A DNA stretch of 64,000 nt from Artemia franciscana (taxonomy: Eukaryota; Arthropoda; Branchiopoda; Anostraca; Artemiidae), in NCBI RefSeq assembly GCF_032884065.1, contig NC_088866.1:45226653-45290652 (forward strand). The letters run 5' to 3'. The notes under the pieces are model-generated. The model saw only the letters and a program-made list of their open reading frames with translations. It did not search any database and had not been told where the DNA came from. The position numbers were made by a program, and so were the translations under genes. Shown piece after piece: positions 1 through 12,400 of the stretch (position 1 is the stretch's first letter; the number at the start of each line of letters is the position of its first letter).

Positions 1-244
1 TGAATGTCACCTTTAAATGAAAACCGGCTTGGATGCAGTATGAGATCTAAATATGGAGAAATTTTCGTTTCATTTCGCAGGATACTGAAGAAAAGAAAAA
101 ATAACGTAAAACTATTAATGATTATCAGAACCAAACTGACAAATCCAGTTGGGTTGTATCTGTTATGATTAGCTGAGACATACCGACATTACCAATTATA
201 TAAGTAAGATGAATTATTTTGATCTTTGACGGCGAAGACGAATC
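1..244 (-). other. 3' untranslated region or downstream flank of the chitin-binding gene
   Basis: Follows the stop codon on the minus strand. I see no AATAAA or ATTAAA on the minus strand here, so the poly(A) site probably lies beyond the window edge. Confidence 0.5.
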
Positions 245-433
245 TTAAGAATACTTGCCTGCATTTGATGGAAGGGGGATTACTCCAATTTCACTATTTA
301 ATCCATAGTATTCCTTTTGTTTTTGGCAATCAACATTGAACCACCAATCACATACGAAGGCTTGTTGGTTGAAAAGTGACCCATTGTGACAAAGGAATGA
401 TGTTTTGATATTATCATTACAGACGTGGAACAC
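245..433 (-). CDS. Coding exon 4: rest of the chitin-binding domain and stop
   Basis: It starts at 433 after the acceptor TTTTTAG and reads VFHVCNDN, then cysteines 4 to 6 (SFLC, VCDWWFNVDC), then a tail containing YYGLNSEIG and the stop TAA at 247-245. It is in phase with exon 3 across an 11-kb intron. The join GCQ|VFHVC restores the expected five-residue gap between cysteines 2 and 3. Confidence 0.9.
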   Translation of the reverse strand: MFHVCNDNIKTSFLCHNGSLFNQQAFVCDWWFNVDCQKQKEYYGLNSEIGVIPLPSNAGKYS

Positions 434-3400
434 CTAAAAATGAACTTTTTTTTTTATAACTAACCTTCATTAAAAATTTCCTTCAGAAGAAATGTGTCTT
501 CAGAGGGATAGTCTTTTGTTGTGCTCTAAAGCTCTTTGTTGTGCCAGTCTTTTGTTGTGCCAGAATTATCTTAAAGACATGTCTTTTGCTCGTTAATTAT
601 CTTAAAGACATTTGATTAGTTACAGTGGGCATTGTTAACCTGGCAGACTCCAATGGTGACCAAGTAAAACCCACTAGATCCACATACTCTAAGTATTATA
701 ATCTATCAGGGGTGGATCTAGAGCAAAATCTTGGGAGGGGGAAATGTGGCAAGAGAGCCAAGGAGCAAAACTTTGCAGTGGGGCCACTGTGACAAAGGTG
801 CCAATAATTGATCAGATTGACGAATTTGTACTAAAAAGAGTAAAAAATAAAAAAAGGGAAAGAGGGTGCCAGAAAAATTTTAAGGGCCCCCCACCGGCCC
901 CCTTGATCTGCCAGTGGAATTGATAAGTGGTAATTTACCAATAACTGTATTGTGAAAGGTTCAGAGACCATTCCATCTAGCCCACCTACTCAACTCTTAA
1001 GAACCATAATAACACTTCATCAAAAATTTCTGTTTAAATCAATTTGTGACTCATAGTATCTTAAATAAATTTCTAAAACCAATTGGCAAACCACTCAAAC
1101 ATCCTTTATATTAAAATTCTAATAACAAAATCGTTATGCAGCAAAATTGCTTGTTAATTATATTTGTGATTCTAAATGCTTTTATAATTATATAATCATT
1201 AAGTTTTATCATTATTCAATTTTAAATTATATAAATTTAAAATAGAAATCGAAACATCACTCTTCATGTGTGATTTCTATTAAGGATTTGTCGACCTTCT
1301 CTGAAAACATCTCTGAAACATCTTGAAAGGATTTAGGTACGATTCTAAACATAATGATTGTTAAGTTTGAATTAGTTTACTTTAATGCAAGACTAATTCT
1401 AAGCTGTATGCTTACTATAATCGAAATAGATTAAATAAATGCAGGTCGTCGTACATGATCCTAGGAATGAAAAAAATATTTTTATCTTGAATCTTACCAT
1501 ATTTTTTTTTCATAGATTTAAAGAATAAAACATTCATAAGACTATAGTGAATAGTGTTAAGTCAAGAAACTGAATAATTTTTGCAAGGAGTATATAAATC
1601 GAAAAGTTTTGAGAAATTACGGTTTAGAGTGGTTATGCTCATAAAGTTATCAGCGTAAACAGTAATTTTTTTTACAAATCTTCTCGGATATCCTTAAGAA
1701 AGTAGAAGTTTTAACTTTCACTTGAAATAAACTTTTAAGACTCATATTAAGGCATCAAATCCTAAAATTACCACGGAATTATATTCACCAAGCTCAATAC
1801 TGATCTTTGTAGTATTAATTATCAAACAGTTCGTGGTAAAGAACAGTAAGTAAGGAGTGACCCGGCTCAATAGGAACCAAAACCGTAAGAAAACAAAATT
1901 TTGATACCAATAGCTACATCAAAAGAATCGCATTTCAATGCTGATTTTAAATATATAAGTTTCATCAAATTTAGTCCTACCCATCAAAACTTACGAGCCT
2001 AAGCAAATTCGCCTTATTTACGACAAAGAAGGAAACATCCCCTAATAATCATAGAATTTTAATGAAGATCACACCATCAGATTCAGTGCATCAGAGAGCC
2101 GTACTGTAGAAGTTTTGGGGACCTATCTACAGAAATATGGACATTAGTATTTTTCGCCAGAACAAAGATCACGGATGCGTGTTTTTTTGTTTTTTTTCCC
2201 CCAGGGATGATCGTATCAACCCAGTGGTCCTAGAATGTCACAAGAGGGCTCATTCATACTGAAATGAAAGGTTCTAGTCCTCTTTCTAAGTTACCGAAAA
2301 GTGGAGGACAACTAGGCCCCCTCCCAAGCTCATTATCCCCCAAAGTCACCGGATCAAAACTTTGAGATAGCCATTTTGTTCAACATAATTGAAAAATCTA
2401 ATAACTTTGTCTTTGATGACGACTTAATCCCCCACAGGCCCCAAGGGAGGGTCTGCAAGTTATGAACTTTACCCATTGTTTTCATAGTATTACTTTGAAA
2501 AATCAGAAATTACATAAAAAAACAAGTTTTTTCAATTGTAAATGAGAACCATCATTAGAACTTAAAACAAAAAGAAATTATTACGCATATGAGGGGGAGG
2601 GGTCTTCCCCTCGTCAATATCTCGCTCTTTACGCTAAAGTATTTTAGTAATTTCAAAAGAGCTATTTATGCTAATTTGTGATTCAGAGGTTATTCTTAAA
2701 GAATTGAACAAAATTCGAACTTTAAAAAGAGCGAGGCACTCAAAAGGCGATGAACCCCCTCGTACTATTTATATGAGGGAATTCGTACCCTCGTCAATAC
2801 TTCGCTCTTTAAGCTAAAGTTTGAATTTTGTTGAATAACGGCCGTATAAACAATAATTGATTTGTGTTATTTTTCGTCCAATCTTAGCATTTAATTTTAT
2901 CTTAAGCTTCTTCATAACTATGATTTTTTGTGATAATAAGCCAAAGATATTGTATCTCTTCGGCCTGTGGTTTTTAAATAAAAAAAAAAGTTTTTTTCAA
3001 CTGAAAGTAAGGAACAACATTAAACTGTTTTAATTATTCACGTACGGTGAGCCAAATTCAAAACCTGTATTAATTCAAAAACGTTCAGAAATTAAATAAA
3101 AAACAAGTTTATTTAGCTAAAAGTAAGAAGCGACATTAAACTTAAAACGAACAGAAATTATTCCGTATATGAAAGGGGCTGTCCCCTCCTCAGCGCCCCG
3201 CTCTTTACGCTAAAGTTTGACTTTTTCTCAAAACTCTACTTTTTCAAACAATATAAAACTTTAGCGTAAAAAGCGAGGCGTGGGGATGAGGTCAGCCCCT
3301 TTCATATATGGAATAATTTCTGTTCGTTTAAAGTTTTAATGTCAATCCTTACTTCCAGTTAAAAAAAAAAAAAAAACTATTTAATTAAAGAAGGATTGCC

Positions 3401-6400
3401 CAGAAAGCAATTGCTTGCTCCATGATGTTTGAACGAATTGTTTAATTTAGGGTTTTGAATAATGAAAAATGAAAGAGTAATGCGATATTGTAAACCCCAG
3501 CAATCGATACAGCTTGGGCGAGAGTCGCATTTGGTGGATCTAACTCAAACCATGTCTACTGCAGGATTTGCGATGATTTGTCCACTCTCCAATATCTGTG
3601 TGTGAATTTCAGAACAGCACTAGTTAAGCCACCCACGTTTGGGAAACTTACGCCAGGCTTTAACTCTCGAGCCAAAATAAAGCACACTTTTACAATACGT
3701 GGCACGAAACAGGAAGTGTACAAATTTTTTCAAGGAAATGTGGGGCTTCGTGGGCAATTGAATGCACACCAGTTTATATACTTTATATCCTTGTTGAAAG
3801 TTTTTACTAGTCAATGTGAAACGTCCATAAGGATCAATGACCAAACTTTGAATATCCAGTAAATAACGCAGCTCCGTGATTTTAATCAGTGGTGATTTAA
3901 AGTCACGATTCTTTACTGAAGTGTTTTATCTTTTGGTTTTAACAATACAGGAGCCAAAACCATATGGGCACTTTCTTAATATATGCTAAACTGATGTTTA
4001 GGGGCTTAGACTTTCATCCAATAGTGGTTTAAGGACATGATTTACTATTTCAAGGGCACAGTCTCAATTGTGCATATGCTTCTACTCCGTATAATTTCCA
4101 GAAGATATAAATCCGCCTTGAATGATGGAGAGAATAGTAGCTTCAAGAGTGCAATTTATTATTTCTATCTTAGTGGGGCGCAACCGGCTTTGAGTAGATT
4201 GTTATAGTCCAGCAGAGCCAAAGATGGAGATACACATCTGTCGTCTCTGCAACCAGAGTCAGCACCGAAGGACCTTGAATGATGGAGAGAATAGTAGCTT
4301 CAAGAGTGCAATTTATTATTTCTATCTTAGTGGGGCGCAACCGGCTTTGAGTAGATTGTTATAGTCCAGCAGAGCCAAAGATGGAGATACACATCTGTCG
4401 TCTCTGCAATCAGAGTCAGCACCGAAGGACCAAGGCTGTGCCGAACCAACAAGGAAAACCAACTTCGGCAGAGCAGAAATTATTTATTCAAAACAAGTTC
4501 ATATCCAGCCATAGCTACTCCTTATAAAAAAGGGGAGCCATTTGAGAGATAAACATGACGGATAGTGATTCACTCGTCAAGACTTAAATTCGAGCTAGGG
4601 ACCAAAGTCCAGCAAATTTAGGGAGCTAGCATACAAAATATTTCATTTTTAAGACTTTTCACAGATATTAAACGACTAAAAGAGAGGATTTTCTTTAGTT
4701 TGGCAGGGATAGATTATACCTAGACCCTTCCCCTCATCCTATACCTGGGATAAGGAGAATGTGTGTCGCAAATTGCCCCACGAGTACCATGTAAATCGGA
4801 CAGTTCCACAACACGTAGCGCAGTCCCTGCGACGCATGGAAAAGTTCCGCTACGCTTGGCACACTTTCGCCACGCTTGACATGTAGGTGACCCCTGCATC
4901 GGCTCTATTGTCATCAACGGTCATTTTATATCACTACGATTCACTATTTCCAATGCATCTGTAGTGCACCATTTACGGTCACTATAATGCAATTAAGACC
5001 ACATTCGCCCCCTGAATCGTTTAACCAGGGGATGATAGCGTCCATTTTGAGAATCACTGCTATAAAGTAAAAAAACTTACTGAAAAAGCATATTTAGTAT
5101 TTTTGACCTCTGACGGAGAACCATTTTTCTTATTCAAGGACAGTTTTTTAAACCTTAAAGACAGAAAAATACGGAACAAATGTTTTGACATCAATGACAT
5201 CATTTATTTTTGTCTTTTGCTGGTTTTCCTTTCTCCCTGCATTCCAGCCATAGAATCTTGCGGCAGGGGGACGTATTTGATGTTTGACGTCTAGTAAATG
5301 AAAAGTGTCGTCCCAGAATGGGGGAGGAGGAGGTCGTAAGGACGGATTTAATGGAGATTGGTGCTCCTAAAAAGGTTGCAAAGAGGGAGGCTCTGAAGGG
5401 ATTGGAATGGAGGAGGAGAATGCATAGCTAGGTTAGCTATATGCGACTTGGTACTACAATAGAGTGCTAGTTCCACAAGTGAGCAAATTAGAAGTAACAC
5501 ATTTTGAAAAACTTTCATAACCAAATAAGACAGGAAAGTGGATTGGACTGTTTAATCAAAAATATTGAAGTCTAAAAATCTTTCAAATGACCATAAATCT
5601 CAATTTTACCAGAAAAAAATCACATAGCACCTTTTGCATTACTATAGACGCCTTCCATGAAATAATTTTTCGCTCGACAACATGCTTAAAACAGATTTGA
5701 AAGTAAACAATAATCATCTTTGTTTTTAACATGACATGAAAACTTTGGTTAATTACGAAGGGGCAAGATAAAAGATTATTTTCTGTTGAGGATTTTCTCC
5801 ATGACTGGTTTCATGTCAGACGGGTTCTACTTTTTCTTTCATCCGAATGCGTATCTTTGCGTTTATCAAGGTCAGGGTTTTTCGACCTTCCCATTAGATA
5901 TTTCGTGAACCAGTTTTTTCTTAAGGTAGCCTAATGAAGCTGATGACAGATCTATCAAGTTGATATCTGACAATGCATCTGTCGCTATCTGACAAATTCG
6001 TTGACAAGAATTATCAACATCCGGAGTAATGAAGGTTTGCCAAAACAGAATTCAGCAGAGATGGGACACAGGCAAGAGGGGGCACCCTCGGACAAGGCCA
6101 TATCCAACTAAAGGGTTTGAACCCCCTAAAGTGCTTATCCGAATCGTAATCGTGTAGCAAAAATAAATTTAAACAAATTTTTGACAAAAAAAAAGTTCTT
6201 GCCCTGGGAACCCCAAATTTTTTAGGAACTTCTTTGTATTTCTTCCTCAAACTATCGAATAAAATTTAACCTATATTATTACCCCCCCCCCCCTAAAAAT
6301 GTAAAAATATTGGTACCCCCCTTCTAAAATTCGTGCATACGAGCCTATTAATTTGTATTAAGATTCGCGAGTGGCTTTATTTATTTTTGTAACATTGATA

Positions 6401-9400
6401 AATGTTACAAAAGTGTCTCAAAAGTAACAAGAGATTTTTGTTGGTAGGGTGCCAAAAATTTGATAAACAAGCAGATAATGCTCACTTCAAACCGTGGGTG
6501 ACCTACGCCTCCTAGTGTATGCAGGTTTCGAAAGTGGCTGAACCATGGTTTGAAAGTAACGACTTCATAGAGAATGTTTATCCAATTTTTACTCCCTCAC
6601 AGAATTCATATGGTACTTTTGTATTATTCAGAACACACTCAATAAGTGAAGTTAGGTTCTTTTGTGAAACAAACTACGATGCAGGTACATTTTAATTAAA
6701 TATTTTATACATAGAGGTGGTTAAGTTTAGTTATGTATTTGATATAATCCCCCCTTCCCTAATGTGCCAAAGCTTTTGATAAAAACTCCCCCCTGCCCAA
6801 ACTTTTGATAAAGTTAATGAAATAAAACAAAATATGATGGAAACATAATACTTTATTAGGAAAATTGTGAAATTACCATATAAATGGTATTCTATTGTCA
6901 GCAATTTTTATCTTATTAATTAAATACAAATTTATAAATTATTTTCATTTATTGACCGTGCCTTCTACTTTATTCTAATACAATCGAAAATTTCAAATGA
7001 TTATACCCGTTAGAATGTTTATTTCAAACTTTGCACCTCTAAAATTCTTACACCCAGGGTAAGCGCCCCCTTTGTCCACCCCTAAAATCACCTCTGGTAC
7101 AAGTCCGCTCCGTAGGCCTTATGAATTAAGTATTATTAGTTAATTATTATAATTAATATTAACCTTACGAAGTAACTATAGATCTTTCATAGTTGTAATG
7201 CATCAGTTTTTTTGTGATAAAGTAATTTTTTCGTTTTGTGGTTGGGACAAAATAATTATAGTTTAACGCGTTTAAGTATTTACGAAGATGAAACCACCGT
7301 TTTAAGGAACATTAATTTTTTAGGGGTTATTATTTAATGATTGTTTACTCTAGTCTAATGGGAGCTATTTATGATGTAAGAAAAAACACATACACTAGAT
7401 TTCCATCTTTTGTTGCATGATACTTCCGTATAAGCTGACAGAAAAAATGCACTTTGAAGATATGAAATGACGGAAAACGCTTTACTGAACGTATAACGGA
7501 AAATGCTAAATATAGCTTCTCTTTTTTACCTTTTTACATTTAATAAAATTGAAAGTGTACCACTAGGGATAAGGGATTTCTAGGGAGGGGGAGGGGGGCG
7601 AATTTCCTCAGAACAAGTTTGACGGTACTAAATTAAAACACTTTGAATGTGTTAATAGGTAGTAATATCTTCATTAAAATGAAATATTACTTTATTTTAA
7701 ATAGATCCAAGGACAAAGGAGGCAAATATAAATGAACCACGTGAAATTATTTATTTTCCGTATTTTTCCCTGGAGGGCCATTACAGCTACCCCTCATCCC
7801 TCTCTAGTGATGACTATGATTGCTAGCAGTCATTTGTCATTTGCTACTGACAACTAAATTTCGTCTCTGTGGTTATGACAATACAATTATAGTTAAACAA
7901 ATATTTAAGTATTTACTGAGGTGAAACTAAAGTTTTAAAACCCATTAACTTTTCACTGATATTATTAAATGATTCCTTAATGGAGTATTATGGGAGCCAC
8001 TGACAAAGTGAAAATCATTATGTTTTATGTTTTTGTTACGTGATTCTTCTGTAGAAGTCACCAGAAAGGTTATAACTAGGCTATTCGAAGAAGATGAATA
8101 TGAAGATATGAATATATTTCCGAAAAGGTTTAACAGAGGTTATTGTATGGAATTTTGAAGTTACTCCAAAAAACCTATTATTTTATTCTGATCCGTAGTT
8201 TAAGTATTTTTGGGGCCACATACTAGAAAACTAGTAATTAACATCTTACAAAAAACAAAAAATTACCGTAAAATTACTATTTTTCGTTTAAATCATACCA
8301 TTTTTATGTCTCTCCAAAAAAAATCAAAATTAATTGAGGAAATTTTGTTCCAATTAGTCCAGACGAACCAGAAGAGCCAGAACAGGATAAAACGTAGACA
8401 CAAATTTTAAATCTCAAAATGACCTTGGTGACACGCTTCTCGAAATATTGGGGTTAAACTGGGCATTTATGCAACGTCAGTTTTACGTCAAAAGACTTTA
8501 AAATAGATGATCAGGTTTTAAAATAGGTAGTAAGGTAATAAATTGTTGTGTCATTGTCAGGCTACCAATATGATTCATTGCAAAAACTGAATTTTTATTT
8601 CAGCGTCATTTGAATTTCAAATAACATGTTCAAACGTTAAATTTAAACGCTATACAAAATATAAAAAGTATGATCTTCAAACTTTTTAGGAACTTCCATC
8701 GGATCTGTTCACTAATGAATCAATGTAGATCTTGTTAACACTGATCATAAGCATTTTAAAAAGACACATAAAAGCGGGAATTCTTTCCAAGGGCTCAAAT
8801 GTAATTAGGGCACGGTGGGGGTAAACTCATCAGAACACTTAATAAAACTGCCGACTTATACAAAAAAATAAAGGAATAACGATAAAATATGGTAATATCC
8901 CTCCGGATGACTATGCTTAGAAGACCTCCTCACCCACTATGAATGTGCAGGTGCAAAATATATCGGTACTTATCGGTTATATAATAGACAATATAAAATT
9001 TTGACACAAGAAACTGGACAAGTAGCTTCTTTATAGTGCCGATCATTTGGGTGGTAAAAATCAGATGGGATAATAGCCGGTTAGTTTGCTTTGACTAGTG
9101 ATAGAAAATAATATTTTCATCATATATTGTTTTATTTAATTAGCTTTATCAAAAGTTTTGGCTATATAATTGCACATTAGGGGTGGGGGTTGGGGTAAAG
9201 CATAGCATATATTAAATACAGCAATGGTTAGTTTACGCATTTAATATATGCTATGCTTTACCCCCCTCTCCTAATGTGCAAATATATAGCCCAAATTTGT
9301 TTCTAAGCTATTATATATTCATCATATTTTGTTTCATTTCATTAGCATTAAAGGAACTTCACTTCCCGGGTGTCTATTATATAACTGATAAGTAACGAAG

Positions 9401-12400
9401 TATCTGATGAAACATAGTTTCAGACTTGTTTATTTGATAACGGAGAACGCCTTTAAGTATATTTGGGCTTAGTTGTTAAAACCCAGCAACTCAAGCGAAA
9501 AAATACAGCTGAAGTATGTGCAGAGATACAGAGAGTTTACTAGTATTAAGTGTGGCTAAAAAGAAATGAACACAGTTATCCTTTTAAGGGTCCTCTTTAT
9601 CTAGTAAAGTAATTTCTCTTTTTCTTTCATAAAAAAAAAACTTAATTCGGTACCAAGTCCTGGTTATATCTTCTGTAACTAGTCTTAAAGCTACTGCCTG
9701 TCAACTGTAGTATCATGTCAGCATGCAAGTCAGTTGAAGTCTTCTACTTTCCCTGAATTGTATAATTTCTAAAATAGTTATGTGTTAATATAAAATATAG
9801 TAGTCTATGTAAGTACTTCCCAAATTAAGCGGTCACTGTCTTTCGTGGGCCGGAGGTTTTCAGAGAGGTTTTTAACATTTTAGGCGAAAATTTAAGAAAA
9901 TTGAATTCGCTAATGTTAAAAATTAATACCAAGAAAATATTCTAGCAACTAAATTGATTTCTATTCAGCTACTAGGGCTATGGATTTCAGATTGAAAAAA
10001 CTGTGACCTACTGAGATAAGACACAGGTTCAAGGGCTACCCACTATCCATTTTCTGGTGTACCCTTTGTATTTCATTCAATCGCTCCTCGTTAACAGACT
10101 CTTACAACATCGTACCTCCTGCGATACGTGTGGTACGAGCAGTATGGTGTACACGGTTTTGGAAAGTGGGTAGCCATTCCCACTGGCCCACAAAAAGTAT
10201 ATAAATCTTGCCGTGAAATTTCACATCAAATCTTTAGCCAAAGATGCTGAAATTTCTGAAATTTAAAAACTTGCTTCATATTACAAGGGGTCAAACCTCT
10301 AAAATACCGATTACAGGACTAAAGAATTTTAAGTAATAGCTTGTGGGGATTAATGTAACCAGTTTCTTTATTATTCGTTTAGAATCAAAATATTGCGGGA
10401 TCTATCTTATTTTAGTATCAACATGATGGGAGGAGGGTTCTGGAGGGGGGATAAAGATATCTAAAATAGATCCAGTAGGCGGCAGGAGGCAATTGATTTC
10501 ATGTAAGCTTTCTCAGTTTTGCAAAAAGACAAAAAAAAGTTTTTTCATAGCATCCTATTGTGGGTATATAAATTGTTTGGGTTACATTAGTTGTTTCATC
10601 AAATTCAAGATTTTAGCCCTGAAGGACCTTTCAAATAGTGTGCTAAATATTATGGTAATATTCTGTCCCCCTCTCTTGACCCGAGTCCTTTTACACTCAC
10701 TATGTTCTAAGACTTCTATTTTTTAACTTTGTTGGTTCAATGCCTTACACATAACTATGTCAATTAAGGATCTAGTAAAGTAAACAGTACATGTAAATAG
10801 TGAAAAACTTAAGTATTTACAGTATCATCTTTAGATAATTTATTTACTGGGCAAATAAACCTTTGTTTACCTTCTACACAAGCAGACATGTGCATACAAA
10901 TAGCTTGTTCATGTAGTAGCCACTTAAGTGACATTAATGTATTGAAATGAAAAAAAAAATACAATTAATGTATTTTGACGTAATTTTCTTTAACATAATA
11001 TTATCCCCTATTTCTCTTCAAAGGCAATACAACTAAAATTTAATATTTAGATAAGAAACGAAGAGAGAGCGAGGGAGGTAAAGAGAGAGTTGGAAAAGGG
11101 CAAGAGATATAGATAAATTTAGAGGTACCTTCTAGATTTTTTATCCCCCTGTTTGACCCCCCCCAAAAAAAAAATATGTGAATTGAAACTACTGTTCAGG
11201 GGGAGAAAAGAAGGAGGTAAAACAGACAGCTTTTAATATTATCTGCTTTTAAGTGGCATTTCAAAATTCGGTAGTTAAATGAACACAAATGGTAAAAAAA
11301 ACTTTATTTACTTTCAGTTCTATTGCTTCTTAAACTAGCCAAGCTGCTTGAAAGATTATGTTGTACCTAATACAGTTCAGTTTGTGTTGTAACCATTATT
11401 TTTGCTGATAAATAGCCGTTAAGAAATGGGATATCTGTGGTTAGACATTGGTCACTTACCTGGCAGCCAGAAGCAGGGTCTGTGTCCGCATAGTATCCAA
11501 AAGGAGCTGTAGCAACTTCCTCACACCTAAAGCTTGTTTCAGGGATTGTGTCAAGAATGGGATAGTCTTCACCAGGGGTCCCAGGAACAACCATCATCAA
11601 CATTTTTAATGGATCCATCGTCACTTCCTCAACTGTGTCTGATTGTCTGGATTCTGCAGGAGGTAGCAGTAACACTTCCTGCAACGGGAATAACAAACAT
11701 TAATTTGATTAAAGAATGGCAAGATTCTAGCTTTTTGATCGAAGTCTGAGCAGTTGTACATCACAATAATTCCAAATAAAATCATTTGCCAATGAGCACA
11801 ACCCCTTTGAAACCACTCTTTCACCCCCAAATTACCTAAAATTTTATTGGCAGTTTGTCTCCTTCCTCCAAAAAATCCTTGTAAGTACGATACGTTTCTG
11901 GCGAAAAGATTTCAGTTAACGACCATATAGGTGGAGTATTTAAAAAATCATGTAAGCTACAAATAAAAATAAATTACCAATCCCTCAAATGCAGGGAAAA
12001 GAGAAAAAGATTTATAGAGGGAAAAAGAAAAAGAGCTTAAACGAGGAATAGAGAGAAGCGAGGAGACAGGAGATAGAACACGAAATTTATTACCATGACC
12101 GAAAAGGGATAAAAAATTGGGATTAAAAAAAATATATTTAGACAGATATAGAAGGAGGAAATATTTGAAGAAATCTATATCTGGGTGAGAAAGAGAAGAG
12201 GGAAAGAGGGATCGAAAGAGAAAACAGTAATAAGAGAGAAAAAAGAACTTACATCATTGCTTGACGGAAGAGGAAGTTCAAGAGGGTTGTCTGGTCTCTG
12301 GTTTGCGTAGCCATACCCATGTCCAGGCAACTGGCAAAAGAAATATATTGATTATCTTAATAAAACACAACTATATAATCCTACAACTATAATTTTTAAC

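Noticed and set aside
3578-3862. A 94-codon frame on the plus strand
   Set aside because: No motif, a similar frame on the opposite strand, no usable ATG at its start and no neighbouring exons.
11534-11830. Frames overlapping exon 3 on the plus strand and in the other minus-strand frame
   Set aside because: They are shadows of the chitin-binding exon, whose frame alone has domain cysteines and matching splice sites.
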